Assembly (NCBI RefSeq): GCF_013178945.1
Contig: NZ_JABFDM010000002.1
Span: 620,001-684,000 of the forward strand
Source: Bradyrhizobium aeschynomenes
GTDB lineage: Bacteria; Pseudomonadota; Alphaproteobacteria; Rhizobiales; Xanthobacteraceae
Direction of reading: 5' to 3'
DNA length: 64,000 nt
The notes under the pieces: generated by a model
Seen by the model: the letters and a program-made list of their open reading frames with translations, nothing else
Told to the model about the DNA's origin: nothing
Databases searched by the model: none
Shown: piece by piece, positions 16,263 to 25,494 of the stretch
Layout of the letters: each line of letters opens with the position of its first letter
Position numbering within the stretch: the first letter of the stretch is position 1
Position numbers and translations under genes: made by a program

Positions 16263-18790
16263 GCGAGGCCCGTGAGCTTTTCCGGCCGCGTCGCATTCGG
16301 GCCGTGCGGGAAATAATGCTGTCCGATCGCTTCTGCCAGATTGAGCAGGTCCTGCTCCAGCGCAAACAAGGTGCGACCATCGAGATGGGCGGCCTCCGCG
16401 GCCGTGAGCCGCGCGCCGAGCGAGATGGCGAGCCGCTGCGGCCGTTCGATCAGGCCGTTCTCCTTCAGCACAGGCAGCCCCGCGATGTGCTCGTTCAGCA
16501 CCTCGATCTGGAACGCGACCGATCGCGGATTGTAGAGGTCGAGGACGACGAGATCACGGATCGGCGCCAGCGACGGGCCGATCAGATAGCGCGAGCGGTA
16601 GGTGATCTGGCAGTCGACCAATGTGAGCAGGACGTCGAGATCCTCGGGCGTTGCCTCGTCATAGCCGAACTGGCGCGCAAAGCGCGCGGTGTTGATGGCG
16701 CGCTCGGCGCGGCGGCCCATGTCGAGGAAGCGCCAGCCGGCGGCGCGGTTCATGTTCTCCTGGGCGAGGCCGGCTAAGCTCGCGAGCTTCTCGAGCAGCA
16801 ACTCGGCCGTGCTGACGACAGCGTCGTCATCATCGATGTCCTGGGCGAGCTGGTTCGACATCTCGGTGATGACCTGCCAAGCATCGGGCGACAACCGCTC
16901 GCGCAGCGAGATCGCGGTGCGCTGCGCCGATTTCAGCAGCGACAGCGCCGAGCCGAATTGATCTTCCGCCTGCAGCGCCTCGTCGGCGACGCGCGCTCCC
17001 TGCGTGCGCGAGGTCTGCGCGATCGCGCCCCAGGCCAGCAGCAGCCGTTGGATGCGCTCGGCCGTGTTGAGCTGCGCCGGCGACCCCTTGCCGGGATCGC
17101 GGTGCTGGGCGGCAAGCGCGCGGATCAATCGCAGCGTCGCCTCGGCGCGCTCGAGATAGCGGCCGAGCCAGAACAGATTGTCGGCGGCGCGGCTCGGCAG
17201 CACGCCGGCGATGCGGCGGATCCGGACGTTGTCGGAGCCCGGCAACAGCGTTCGCGCGGCCACCGCCTTGTCGGCGACGACCCAGACGTCGGCCGCCCGC
17301 GCACCGTCGCCCATCGACACCGCGCGCGCATCGAGCTTGTCGGCGATACGACAGAAGCCGCCGGGCATCACGGTCCAGCCATCGGGCGTGGCGGCGGCGA
17401 ACACGCGCAGCACGAACGGCCGCGGCGCGATCTTGCCATCCTCCCACACCGGCGTGGTCGACAGCCGCACCACCTCCTGGCCGACATAGTCGATGCCGCG
17501 CTGGCTGATCGCCGCCCGCAGCCGCTCGCGCTCGGGGGCCGAGAGCTCACTGGCCAGCACCGGGCCGCTTGCAGCGAAGCCCGGGACGGCGCGGCCATAG
17601 GCGCCTTCGATGGCAAACTCGTCGAGCCGCGACAGCACCTCGTCGCGCGCCGATTTCTGGCCGCACCACCAGGTCGCGATGTGCGGAATCTTGAGATCCT
17701 CGCCGAGCACACGCCGGCACAGGCTCGGCAGGAAACCGAGCAGCGCGCGCGCCTCGAGCACGCCGGAGCCCGGCATGTTGGCGAGCACCACGCCGCCCTT
17801 GCGCACGACGTCCATCAGCCCGGCGACGCCGAGCCGCGAGGCCGCGTCGAGCTCGAGCGGATCGAGCGAGTTGGAATCCAACCGCCGCAGCAGCACGTCG
17901 ACGCGCTTCAAGCCGGCGACGGTGCGGATGTGCACGCGGTCGCCGCTGACGGCGAGGTCGTCGCCTTCGACCAGCAGGAAGCCGAGATAGCGGGCCAACG
18001 TCGCGTGCTCGAAATAGGTCTCGCTGAACGTGCCCGGCGTCAGCACGCCGATGCGCGGCTCGTCGCGATCGGCGCTGGCCCGCAGCGCATCGCGGAACGC
18101 CTCGAAGAACGGCGCGAGCCGCTCGACGTTCATCGACTTGTAGATCGAGGAGAAGGCGCGCGACTGCACCAGCCGGTTCTCCAGCGCATAGCCCATGCCG
18201 GACGGCGCCTGGGTGCGATCGCTGAGCACCCACCAGCGGCCATCGGGACCGCGGCCGATGTCGGCGGCGTAGATGCTGAGAAAGCGGCCGCCCGGCGGTT
18301 TGACGCCGCAGACCGGGCGCAGATATTCGCTGGAGCCGGCGACCGCCGCGGCCGGCAGCGCGCCGCTCGCCACCAGCCGGCCCGCGCCGTAGATGTCCTG
18401 CAGCACGCGTTCGAGCAGCTCAGCGCGCTGAACGATCCCCTGAGACAGCTGCGTCCACTCGGTCTCGTCGATCAGCAGCGGCAGGTGGCTCAGCGGCCAG
18501 GAGCGCTCGGCATTGTCGCCCGGCGACCGGTAAGTGACGCCGGCCTCGCGCAGATGACGATCGGCCGAGGCAAAGCGGCGGTCGATGTCGGTCGGCGCGA
18601 GCGCGGCGAACGTATCGGCAAAGCGATTCCAGACCGGGCGCGGCTCGCCGTCGGCGCCGATGAACTCATCCGGAATTCCGGGCAGCCGGGCATAGTCGCG
18701 GGCCCAGTGCGCGGCCCGGCGCAGAGGAGGACGTGCCGCCGGCCGACCGGCGGCGCTCGCTCTCTGGTCCTGGCCACTCGGGCCGTCCAT
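16259..18790 (-). CDS. Circularly permuted ATP-grasp protein fused to an alpha-E domain
   Basis: 843 residues. About 80-480 is a circularly permuted ATP-grasp (DUF404/407-type) with YGAGRLVASGALP, GVKPPGGRFLSIYAADIGRG, WWVLSDRTQAPSGMGYALEN, VRKGGVVLANMPGSGVLEA and TWWCGQKSARDEVL. About 520-835 is an alpha-E/DUF403 helical domain (SRAADNLFWLGRYLERAEAT, QENMNRAAGWRFLDMGRRAE, YNPRSVAFQIEVLNEHIAGL). In many bacteria these are separate genes; here they are one chain. The ATP-grasp should activate a carboxylate and ligate an amine, probably making an amide or peptide bond. The substrate is unknown. It lies 30 bases after the DUF2126 gene and overlaps the next gene by four. Confidence 0.93.
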   Translation of the reverse strand: MDGPSGQDQRASAAGRPAARPPLRRAAHWARDYARLPGIPDEFIGADGEPRPVWNRFADTFAALAPTDIDRRFASADRHLREAGVTYRSPGDNAERSWPLSHLPLLIDETEWTQLSQGIVQRAELLERVLQDIYGAGRLVASGALPAAAVAGSSEYLRPVCGVKPPGGRFLSIYAADIGRGPDGRWWVLSDRTQAPSGMGYALENRLVQSRAFSSIYKSMNVERLAPFFEAFRDALRASADRDEPRIGVLTPGTFSETYFEHATLARYLGFLLVEGDDLAVSGDRVHIRTVAGLKRVDVLLRRLDSNSLDPLELDAASRLGVAGLMDVVRKGGVVLANMPGSGVLEARALLGFLPSLCRRVLGEDLKIPHIATWWCGQKSARDEVLSRLDEFAIEGAYGRAVPGFAASGPVLASELSAPERERLRAAISQRGIDYVGQEVVRLSTTPVWEDGKIAPRPFVLRVFAAATPDGWTVMPGGFCRIADKLDARAVSMGDGARAADVWVVADKAVAARTLLPGSDNVRIRRIAGVLPSRAADNLFWLGRYLERAEATLRLIRALAAQHRDPGKGSPAQLNTAERIQRLLLAWGAIAQTSRTQGARVADEALQAEDQFGSALSLLKSAQRTAISLRERLSPDAWQVITEMSNQLAQDIDDDDAVVSTAELLLEKLASLAGLAQENMNRAAGWRFLDMGRRAERAINTARFARQFGYDEATPEDLDVLLTLVDCQITYRSRYLIGPSLAPIRDLVVLDLYNPRSVAFQIEVLNEHIAGLPVLKENGLIERPQRLAISLGARLTAAEAAHLDGRTLFALEQDLLNLAEAIGQHYFPHGPNATRPEKLTGLA

Positions 18791-18820
18791 ACCCTGGTCC
18801 TCCGCACCAACTCCGTTTCA

Positions 18821-21800
18821 TCAATGCAGGAGCGGCCTGCGCAAGTCGAGGGTCATCGGGAATTCATTTGTGCGTTCCTCGGGCGGCATGGCGATTCGTC
18901 CGGGAGTGTGGCCGTGATCCTGGAATCGGGCCAGCCGCCGGGCCTCCGCCTCATAGGAGTTGATCGGCTTGGTGTCGTAGTTGCGCCCGCCGGGATGGGC
19001 CACGTGATAGACGCAGCCGCCCAGTGAACGGCCGTTCCAGGTGTCGATCAGGTCGAAGGTGAGCGGCGAATGCACGGGAATGGTGGGGTGCAGGCCGGAG
19101 GCCGGCTGCCACGCCTTGAAACGAACCGCGGCGACCGCCTCGGCAGACCGGCCCGTCGCCGTCATCGGCATCCTCCTACCATTGCAGGTGATGAGATGGC
19201 GGCCTTCGATGAAGCCGTCAGCTTTCACTTGAAGTCGCTCGACCGAGGAATCGACGTAGCGGACGGTGCCGCCGGCGGCGCCCTCCTCGCCCAGCACGTG
19301 CCATGGCTCCAGCGCCTGCCGCAGCTCCAGCGTCACCCCACCATGCTGCACACGGCCGAATGTCGGAAAACGGAACTCGAGCTGCGCCTGATACCAGTCC
19401 GGCGAGAAGTCGTAGCCGGACGACCGGAGCTCATCCAGCACATCAAGAAAGTCTTCCCAGATGAAGTGAGGCAACATGAAGCGGTCATGCAGCGCCGTGC
19501 CCCAGCGCACGAACTTGCCCTCCTGCGGCTCGCGCCACAATTTCGCGATCAGCGCGCGGATCAGCAGTTGCTGCGCCAGCGACATGCGCGGATCGGGCGG
19601 CATTTCGAGCGCGCGGAATTCGACGAGGCCGAGACGGCCCGTGGGCCCTTCCGGCGAATACAGCTTGTCGATGCAGATTTCGGAGCGGTGGGTGTTGCCG
19701 GTGATGTCGACCAGCAGGTGACGGAAGAGCCGGTCGACCAGCCACAGCGGCACGCTCTGCCCGACATGGGGCACATTGGCCAGCGCGATCTCCAGCTCAT
19801 AAAGGCTGTCATGCCGCGCCTCGTCGATGCGCGGGGCCTGGCTGGTCGGTCCGATGAACATGCCCGAGAACAGATAGGACAGCGCCGGATGCCGCTGCCA
19901 ATAGAGCACGAGGCTCTTCAACAGATCCGGGCGGCGCAGGAATGGCGAATCCGGCGGCGAAGAGCCGCCGACCACGACGTGATTGCCGCCGCCGGTGCCG
20001 GTGTGGCGGCCGTCGATCAGGAAGCGGTTGGCGCCGAGCCGCACCTTGGCAGCATCCTCATAGAGTCCGAAGGTGATGTCGACGGATTGCCGCCAGCTCG
20101 TGGCCGGCTGAATGTTGACCTCGATCACGCCCGGATCGGGCGTCACCTTGATCACGTCGATGCGCGGATCGAACGGCGGTGCATAGCCTTCGACATGAAC
20201 CTTGATCTGCATCGCCTCGGCCGTCGCTTCGACGGATGCAATCAGCTCGAGATAGTCCTCGATGGTTTCGACCGGCGGCATGAACACGCAGAGAATGCCG
20301 TCGCGGATCTCGACCGACATCGCGGTGCGCACGCCGAGCCCGCCCCAGTACTGATACTGCACATCCTGCTGCGGTTGCGGCGGCCGGTCGAGCGCCTTCA
20401 GCGGCGGGACCTGCGGCACGATGACCGGACGCCCCTGCGTGTAGGCCGGCAACGGGCCGCGCGGCTCCATCGGATCCTGCTCGTGGACATAAGGGAAATC
20501 TTCCGGCGGAATGTAGACCAGGGAGCCGATCGGCAGCCGGAGCCCGAGCGGCGAGTCGCCGGGAATCAAGAACAGCCGCTTGCGCCGCAGCCCCCAGCGC
20601 TCGCTGCGCCAGCGCCGCGGCTGTGCATTCCAGCGCTGGATCGGCAGGACGAAGCCGCGCGGGATGTGCAGCCCTTCGTCGAACACCCTTGCCATGCGCG
20701 CACGCTCCTCGGGATCGGCGAGCTTGGAATCGAGCGCGTCGACGTTCTCGGGCAGCGCGGCTTCCTTCTGCAGCCAGTGCGCGGGGTCTTCGAAGGCCGG
20801 CATCACGTAGTCGGGCTCGAGCCCGAGCGTCTCCGCCGTGGTGTCGAGGAAACGCTGGGCGTCCGCGATCGTCGCCATGCGCGGACCATCGACGCTGGCG
20901 ATCAGCTCCGGATTGCGCCAGATCGGCTCGCCATCCTTGCGCCAATACAGCCCGAACGCCCAGCGCGGCAGGCTTTCGCCGGGATACCATTTGCCCTGGC
21001 CGTAATGCAGCAGACCGCCCGGCGCGAACCGCGCGCGCAGCCGCCTGATCAGGCTGTCGGCAAGACCGCGCTTGGCCGGACCCACCGCGGCCGTATTCCA
21101 CTCTGCCGATTCCATGTCGTCGATCGACACGAAGGTCGGCTCGCCCCCCATCGTCAGTCGCACGTCGTGAGCGGCGAGATCGGCGTCGACGGCTTCGCCG
21201 AGCTGATCGAGCTTGTCCCAGGATTCATCGGAAAAAGGCCGGGTGATGCGCGGCGCCTCGCGGATGCGCCGCACATTCATCTCGAAGGCGAACTCGACCT
21301 CGGCAATCCCGGCACTGCCGCTGATCGGCGCGGCCGAGTGATAGTGCGGCGTCGCCGCCACCGGGATATGCCCCTCGCCCGCGAGCATGCCGGAGGTCAC
21401 ATCGAAGCCGATCCAGCCGGCGCCAGGCAGATAGACTTCGGCCCAGGCATGCAGATCGGTGAAGTCGCTCTCGACCTCCACCGGGCCCTCGACCGGATCG
21501 ATGTCGGGACGGAGCTGTATCAAATAGCCGGAGACGAACCGAGCGGCGAGGCCGAGATGACGCAACGTCTGGATCAGTAGCCACGCCGAGTCGCGGCAGG
21601 AGCCGGCCCCGGACGACAGCGTCTCCTCCGGAGTCTGAACGCCGGGCTCCATCCGAATGATATAACGAATCTTTTTCTGCAACTGTGCATTGAGCTCGAC
21701 GAGATAGTTGACGGTGTTGTCGGCCTCGCGGGGAATCGACTTCAAGTATTCCGCGAACAACGGCCCCGGATCGATCGTTTCCAGATAAGGCGCCAGTTCC

Positions 21801-22135
21801 ACCTTGAGACTGTCGGGGTAAGCGAACGGAAAACTGTCGGCATAAGGCTCGACGAAGAAGTCGAACGGGTTGATCACGGTCATCTGCGCCGTGAAATCGA
21901 CCTCGATTTTAAGTTCGTTCACCTTCTCCGGGAAAACATAGCGCGCTAGCCAATTTCCCTGCGGGTCCTGCTGCCAGTTTACGAAGTGGTTGGGCGGCGT
22001 GACCTTGAGCGAATAGCTCAGCACCGGCGTCCTGGTATGTGGTGCAGGGCGCAGGCGGATGGTCTGCGGGCCCAGCTCGACCGGACGATCATATTTGTAA
22101 TGGGTGACGTGATGTAATGCGACGTAGATTGACAC
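18821..22135 (-). CDS. Giant transglutaminase-DUF2126 protein
   Basis: 1104 residues. Residues 1-130 are the Bact_transglu_N beta domain ([20 protein letters not shown]). About 150-260 is a transglutaminase core with C180 ([10 protein letters not shown]), H229 (DLHAWAEVY) and D245 ([10 protein letters not shown]). The remaining 800 residues are the DUF2126 region ([59 protein letters not shown]), which resembles a glutamine-synthetase-like amidoligase. It is first in a three-gene minus-strand operon with the ATP-grasp/alpha-E fusion and a second transglutaminase. The inferred role is synthesis plus trimming of a peptide or amide modification. The start is ATG 22135. It is cytosolic. Confidence 0.93.
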   Translation of the reverse strand: MSIYVALHHVTHYKYDRPVELGPQTIRLRPAPHTRTPVLSYSLKVTPPNHFVNWQQDPQGNWLARYVFPEKVNELKIEVDFTAQMTVINPFDFFVEPYADSFPFAYPDSLKVELAPYLETIDPGPLFAEYLKSIPREADNTVNYLVELNAQLQKKIRYIIRMEPGVQTPEETLSSGAGSCRDSAWLLIQTLRHLGLAARFVSGYLIQLRPDIDPVEGPVEVESDFTDLHAWAEVYLPGAGWIGFDVTSGMLAGEGHIPVAATPHYHSAAPISGSAGIAEVEFAFEMNVRRIREAPRITRPFSDESWDKLDQLGEAVDADLAAHDVRLTMGGEPTFVSIDDMESAEWNTAAVGPAKRGLADSLIRRLRARFAPGGLLHYGQGKWYPGESLPRWAFGLYWRKDGEPIWRNPELIASVDGPRMATIADAQRFLDTTAETLGLEPDYVMPAFEDPAHWLQKEAALPENVDALDSKLADPEERARMARVFDEGLHIPRGFVLPIQRWNAQPRRWRSERWGLRRKRLFLIPGDSPLGLRLPIGSLVYIPPEDFPYVHEQDPMEPRGPLPAYTQGRPVIVPQVPPLKALDRPPQPQQDVQYQYWGGLGVRTAMSVEIRDGILCVFMPPVETIEDYLELIASVEATAEAMQIKVHVEGYAPPFDPRIDVIKVTPDPGVIEVNIQPATSWRQSVDITFGLYEDAAKVRLGANRFLIDGRHTGTGGGNHVVVGGSSPPDSPFLRRPDLLKSLVLYWQRHPALSYLFSGMFIGPTSQAPRIDEARHDSLYELEIALANVPHVGQSVPLWLVDRLFRHLLVDITGNTHRSEICIDKLYSPEGPTGRLGLVEFRALEMPPDPRMSLAQQLLIRALIAKLWREPQEGKFVRWGTALHDRFMLPHFIWEDFLDVLDELRSSGYDFSPDWYQAQLEFRFPTFGRVQHGGVTLELRQALEPWHVLGEEGAAGGTVRYVDSSVERLQVKADGFIEGRHLITCNGRRMPMTATGRSAEAVAAVRFKAWQPASGLHPTIPVHSPLTFDLIDTWNGRSLGGCVYHVAHPGGRNYDTKPINSYEAEARRLARFQDHGHTPGRIAMPPEERTNEFPMTLDLRRPLLH

Positions 22136-22565
22136 GTGTTCGGCGCTCCAGCAACTTTTTTAAGCAGACCATTGCCATGCCCAGGGATCAAGCACTAACA
22201 AAGGGCAGAGCTGCCTATTGAACCATCCTGAGCCGGAAACGCGGCATTCAGGACGCACCCGGTCCTATCAGGCGTCGATCATGTGTCTCACCTGCACGCA
22301 CCGGTCGCTTTTCCGGCGGCCGTACGCCCCAATTCCAGCTCGCGTGAAGAACGAGAGAGGAACAAACAACCCGCGACAGCGGCATTCCCCATACTTGTCC
22401 ACAGGCGAGCGCCGCAGGCTCACGGAAGATTGACCAGTTCGTCAAAGAAGGGATTAACCCCCAATGATGAACTAACAAGAACTAATAGCGTTGCATTTGC
22501 CGCAATCGCTTGATAGCTCGACTACACGTGCTATTTAGAGCCCACATTGCCAAAAGGAGAATCAA
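22136..22565. other. Divergent promoter region between the ligase operon and the small basic protein gene
   Basis: 430 bases with lower GC than the flanks. It must hold the promoter for the minus-strand ligase operon near 22140-22200 and the plus-strand promoter of the small basic protein gene. An AGGAG Shine-Dalgarno sits just before 22566. I see no tRNA, no repeat family from this window, and no ORF with recognisable content. Confidence 0.5.
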
Positions 22566-22763
22566 GTGGCGAAGACAGCTAAGAAGGCAGCTACCAAGAA
22601 GTTGGCGCGGAAACCCTATACGCCCGCCGACATCAAGCTGCTGAAGCAGCACTCGAAGTCCAAGACCCCGGTTGCCAAGATCGCCAAGGCGATGAAGCGG
22701 ACTGAAGGCTCGCTCCGTCAGAAGGCCCTGGCGCTCGGCATCGGCCTGGGCCACCAGCGGTAA
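22566..22763 (+). CDS. Small basic, lysine-rich DNA-binding-like protein
   Basis: 65 residues, starting at GTG behind a good AGGAG motif. The first 20 residues are a histone H1-like basic tail (MAKTAKKAATKKLARKPYT). A short helical domain follows (PADIKLLKQHSKSKTPVAKI, then AKAMKRTEGSLRQKALALGI) that resembles the SANT/Myb-like or sigma-region-4-like helix-turn-helix of small bacterial proteins. The net charge is strongly positive. This suggests a nucleoid-associated or small regulatory DNA-binding protein. I do not recognise a named family. It is a single gene, convergent with the UxaA-family gene. Confidence 0.8.
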   Translation: MAKTAKKAATKKLARKPYTPADIKLLKQHSKSKTPVAKIAKAMKRTEGSLRQKALALGIGLGHQR

Positions 22764-22828
22764 ATTGTTCGGCGCCGCTGTCGCGCGCGCGTCAGCGCGG
22801 CCAGCCCACGGCGGCGCTCCCGACCTGT

Positions 22829-22888
22829 CATCTGATCTCAGTTGCGATCCAGTCTCAGCACGGTGACGATCTCAGCTGCGATCAGATG
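22829..22888. terminator. Long imperfect inverted repeat between convergent genes
   Basis: A 21-base arm at 22829-22849 pairs with 22868-22888, 18 of 21 positions complementary, with an 18-base loop. The arms also contain near-direct copies GATCTCAGTTGCGATC and GATCTCAGCTGCGATC. The position between two convergent stop codons suits a bidirectional terminator, but there is no T-run. Confidence 0.5.
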
Positions 22889-22947
22889 CCGGCACGGAAA
22901 CGTCCGGCAACACGATGCAAAGCAGCTGAATAGCTGAACGATGCCGG

Positions 22948-24471
22948 CTACATCGTTGCGCCGAGCACCCAGGGGGCGAACTCCGCCCCACCAAAATCGA
23001 AGCTTTCGCTCTTGGTCGGCTGCCCCGAGGCGGTCTTCAGCATCAGCTCGAAGATGCGCTGCCCGCACTCCTGCACCGTCTCCTCGCCGTCGAGGATGGT
23101 GCCGCAGTTGACGTCCATGTCGTCTTCCATCCGCTTGTACATCGGCGTGTTGGTCGCGAGCTTGATCGACGGCGCCGGCTTGCAGCCGAACACGCTGCCA
23201 CGTCCGGTGGTGAAGCAGACGAGATTGGCGCCGCCGGCCACCTGCCCGGTCGCTGCTACCGGGTCGTAGCCGGGCGTATCCATGAACACGAAGCCCTTCT
23301 TGGTGACGGCTTCGGCATAATGCAGCACATCCACCAGATTGGTGCTGCCGGCCTTGGCCATCGCGCCGAGCGACTTCTCGAGAATCGTCGTCAGGCCGCC
23401 GGCCTTGTTGCCGGGGCTGGGATTGGCGTTCATCTCCGCGCCCTCGCGCGCCGTATACTCCTCCCACCAGCGCATCAGGGAGACGAGCTTCTCGCCGACG
23501 TCGCGGCTGACGGCGCGGCGCGTGAGCAGATGCTCGGCGCCGTAGGTCTCGGGCGTTTCCGACAGGATCACCGTGCCACCATGCCGCACCAGGAGATCGC
23601 TGGCGGCACCGAGCGCTGGATTGGCAGAGATGCCGGAATAGCCGTCGGAGCCGCCGCATTGCAGAGCGACCGTCAACTCGCTGGCCGGAACCGTCTCGCG
23701 TCTGACCTTGTTGGCATCCGTCAGCGCCTCCTTCACGAAGGCGATGCCAGCCTCGACGGTCTTGCGGGTACCGCCGACCTCCTGAATGTCCATGGCGCGC
23801 AGGCGGCCGGCGAGCTTCTGCTCCTCCATCAATCCGCCGATCTGATTGGCCTCGCAGCCGAGGCCAAGGACGATCACCGCAGAAAAGTTCGCGTGCCGCG
23901 CGTAGCCGCCGAGCGTTCGCCGCAACAGTTTGAGTGGCTCGTCGAGCGTCATGCCGCAGCCGGTCTTGTGCGTCAGCGCGACGACGCCGTCGACATGGGG
24001 GTAGTCGGCCAGCGGATCGTCGCCGGTGAACGGATTCCGCTTGAAGACGTCGGCCACCAGGCTCGCGACATGCGCGCTGCAATTCACCGAGGTCAGCAGC
24101 CCGATATAGTTGCGGGTCGCGACCCGGCCGTCGGGGCGACGAATACCCTCGAAGGTGGCGGGGAGATCGAAGTTCGGCGTCGGCTTGACGTCGACGCCAT
24201 AGGCGTAGTCCTTGGCGAAATCGCCCATGCCGCAGTTCTGTGTATGAACGTGCTGTCCAGGCGCGATGGGCGCGGTGGCGAAGCCGATGATCTGGCCATA
24301 GCGGCGGATCGGCTCACCCTGTGCGATCGGCCGCACCGCGACCTTATGCCCCGCCGGAATCCTGTCGACCGTCATCACCCCATCGGCAACCGCGAGCCCC
24401 GGCGGCAGGCTCGCGCGCGCGATCAGCACGCTATCCTCGGGATGAAGCCGGATGACGGGGGCGGGAGCCAT
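22948..24471 (-). CDS. UxaA-family hydrolyase (altronate/galactarate dehydratase type)
   Basis: 507 residues. An N-terminal SAF-like domain (HPEDSVLIARASLPPGLAVA) precedes the D-galactarate/altronate dehydratase body (GIRRPDGRVATRNYIGLLTS, VDGVVALTHKTGCGM, GLGCEANQIGGLM, LQCGGSDGYSGISANPALG, GYDPVAATGQVAGGANLVCF, TTGRGSVFGCKPAPSIKLAT). The full fusion equals UxaA/GarD length. It dehydrates an aldonic or aldaric acid to a 2-keto-3-deoxy acid. The adjacent HpcH/HpaI aldolase can cleave 2-keto-3-deoxy acids, so the two fit one pathway. ATG at 24471 follows GAGAGA; a longer frame upstream runs into a short tandem repeat and is rejected. Confidence 0.88.
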   Translation of the reverse strand: MAPAPVIRLHPEDSVLIARASLPPGLAVADGVMTVDRIPAGHKVAVRPIAQGEPIRRYGQIIGFATAPIAPGQHVHTQNCGMGDFAKDYAYGVDVKPTPNFDLPATFEGIRRPDGRVATRNYIGLLTSVNCSAHVASLVADVFKRNPFTGDDPLADYPHVDGVVALTHKTGCGMTLDEPLKLLRRTLGGYARHANFSAVIVLGLGCEANQIGGLMEEQKLAGRLRAMDIQEVGGTRKTVEAGIAFVKEALTDANKVRRETVPASELTVALQCGGSDGYSGISANPALGAASDLLVRHGGTVILSETPETYGAEHLLTRRAVSRDVGEKLVSLMRWWEEYTAREGAEMNANPSPGNKAGGLTTILEKSLGAMAKAGSTNLVDVLHYAEAVTKKGFVFMDTPGYDPVAATGQVAGGANLVCFTTGRGSVFGCKPAPSIKLATNTPMYKRMEDDMDVNCGTILDGEETVQECGQRIFELMLKTASGQPTKSESFDFGGAEFAPWVLGATM

Positions 24472-24513
24472 GGCAGTCTCTCTCGTTTGGATAGATCGGT
24501 CGCAACCGGAAAC

Positions 24514-24540
24514 GCGAATAGCGAATAGCGAATAGCGAAT
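24514..24540. repeat. Tandem 7-bp repeat GCGAATA
   Basis: Three full and one partial GCGAATA units lie just upstream of the UxaA-family gene (24514-24540), followed by an inverted-like CTATTCGCC segment to about 24585. It sits between two genes of the same operon-like run. It could be slippage-prone, or an R-type palindrome remnant. Confidence 0.85.
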
Positions 24541-24584
24541 GGAATGAATCCCCCTATTCGCCACTCCCTATCCGCAATTCGCCC

Positions 24585-25364
24585 TCAGGCCTTGCCGCCG
24601 GATTCGTTGCGCGTCTGCGCGACCTGCTGGCGGGCATAGACCTGCATCAAGCCGACCTCGTTCGACAGCGTGACCAGCTTGAAGCCCATGTTGATGGCGC
24701 GGACCGCGCCTTCGGCGCCGCTGCAATGGATGCCGGGATTGAGGCCGCGCTTGCCGCATTCCTTCACGATCTTCTCATAGATCTTGAGGATCTCCGGCTC
24801 GTCACGGTCGAGCTTCGGCACCAGGCCATAGGAGAAGCCGAGGTCGGACGGGCCGATATAGACGCCGTCGATGCCCTCGACGTCGAGGATGGCCTCCATG
24901 TTCTCGACCGCCGTCCGCGTCTCCATCATCGGCAGCAGCACGATCTCGTCATTGGCCGTCTTCTGGTACTCGCCGGCGCCGCCATACATGCCCGAGCGGA
25001 TCGGGCCGTTGGAGCGAACGCCCTTCGGCGGATATTTGGAATAGGAGACGAGGTTGCGTGCTTCCTGCGCCGTGTTGACCATCGGGCAGATGACGCCATA
25101 GGCGCCGCCGTCGAGCACCTTGCCGATGATGCCGGGCTCGTTCCACGGCACGCGCACCATCGGGGTCACGGGATGAGCGTGCATCGCCTGGAAGCACTGC
25201 ACCATCGACAGATAGTCCTGCACGCCATGCTGCATGTCCACGGTGACGCTGTCGAAGCCGCACTGCGCCACGACCTCAGCGGAGAATCCCGAGGGGATCG
25301 CGAGCCAGGCATTCACCACCGTCTTGCCTTCGGCCCAGAGCTGCTTGACCTTGTTGTTCGCCAC
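24585..25364 (-). CDS. HpcH/HpaI-family aldolase
   Basis: 259 residues, matching the class II, metal-dependent HpaI aldolases. Markers are LAIPSGFSAEVVAQCGFDSV, DMQHGVQDY (catalytic histidine loop, with QH where HpaI has EHAP), MVRVPWNEPGIIGKVLDGGA, ICPMVNTAQEARNLVSYSKY, a metal-site glutamate in METRTAVENMEAILDVEGI, and GVYIGPSDLG. Such enzymes split 4-hydroxy-2-keto acids to pyruvate plus an aldehyde. As HpaI it would end the homoprotocatechuate pathway, giving pyruvate and succinic semialdehyde. As a sugar-acid aldolase it would act after the UxaA-family enzyme. The sequence alone does not decide. Confidence 0.88.
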   Translation of the reverse strand: MANNKVKQLWAEGKTVVNAWLAIPSGFSAEVVAQCGFDSVTVDMQHGVQDYLSMVQCFQAMHAHPVTPMVRVPWNEPGIIGKVLDGGAYGVICPMVNTAQEARNLVSYSKYPPKGVRSNGPIRSGMYGGAGEYQKTANDEIVLLPMMETRTAVENMEAILDVEGIDGVYIGPSDLGFSYGLVPKLDRDEPEILKIYEKIVKECGKRGLNPGIHCSGAEGAVRAINMGFKLVTLSNEVGLMQVYARQQVAQTRNESGGKA

Positions 25365-25494
25365 GACTGCGTTTCCTTCCCTTGTTGTTCAATCGATCTG
25401 TGTTGTTGAAGTCGTTCTCGCCGATCGTGCAGCACGATGCAATCCCGAACGTCCGGCTCCGGATTGCATCACGTCGTCGGCAATCACACCGCCA

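Noticed and set aside
16958..21580. Two large plus-strand frames opposite the ATP-grasp and DUF2126 genes
   Set aside because: They are antisense shadows; the minus-strand genes carry full-length families.
22838..24082. 414-codon minus-strand frame inside the UxaA-family gene
   Set aside because: It is a shifted frame with arginine-rich composition; the 507-residue protein matches its family throughout.
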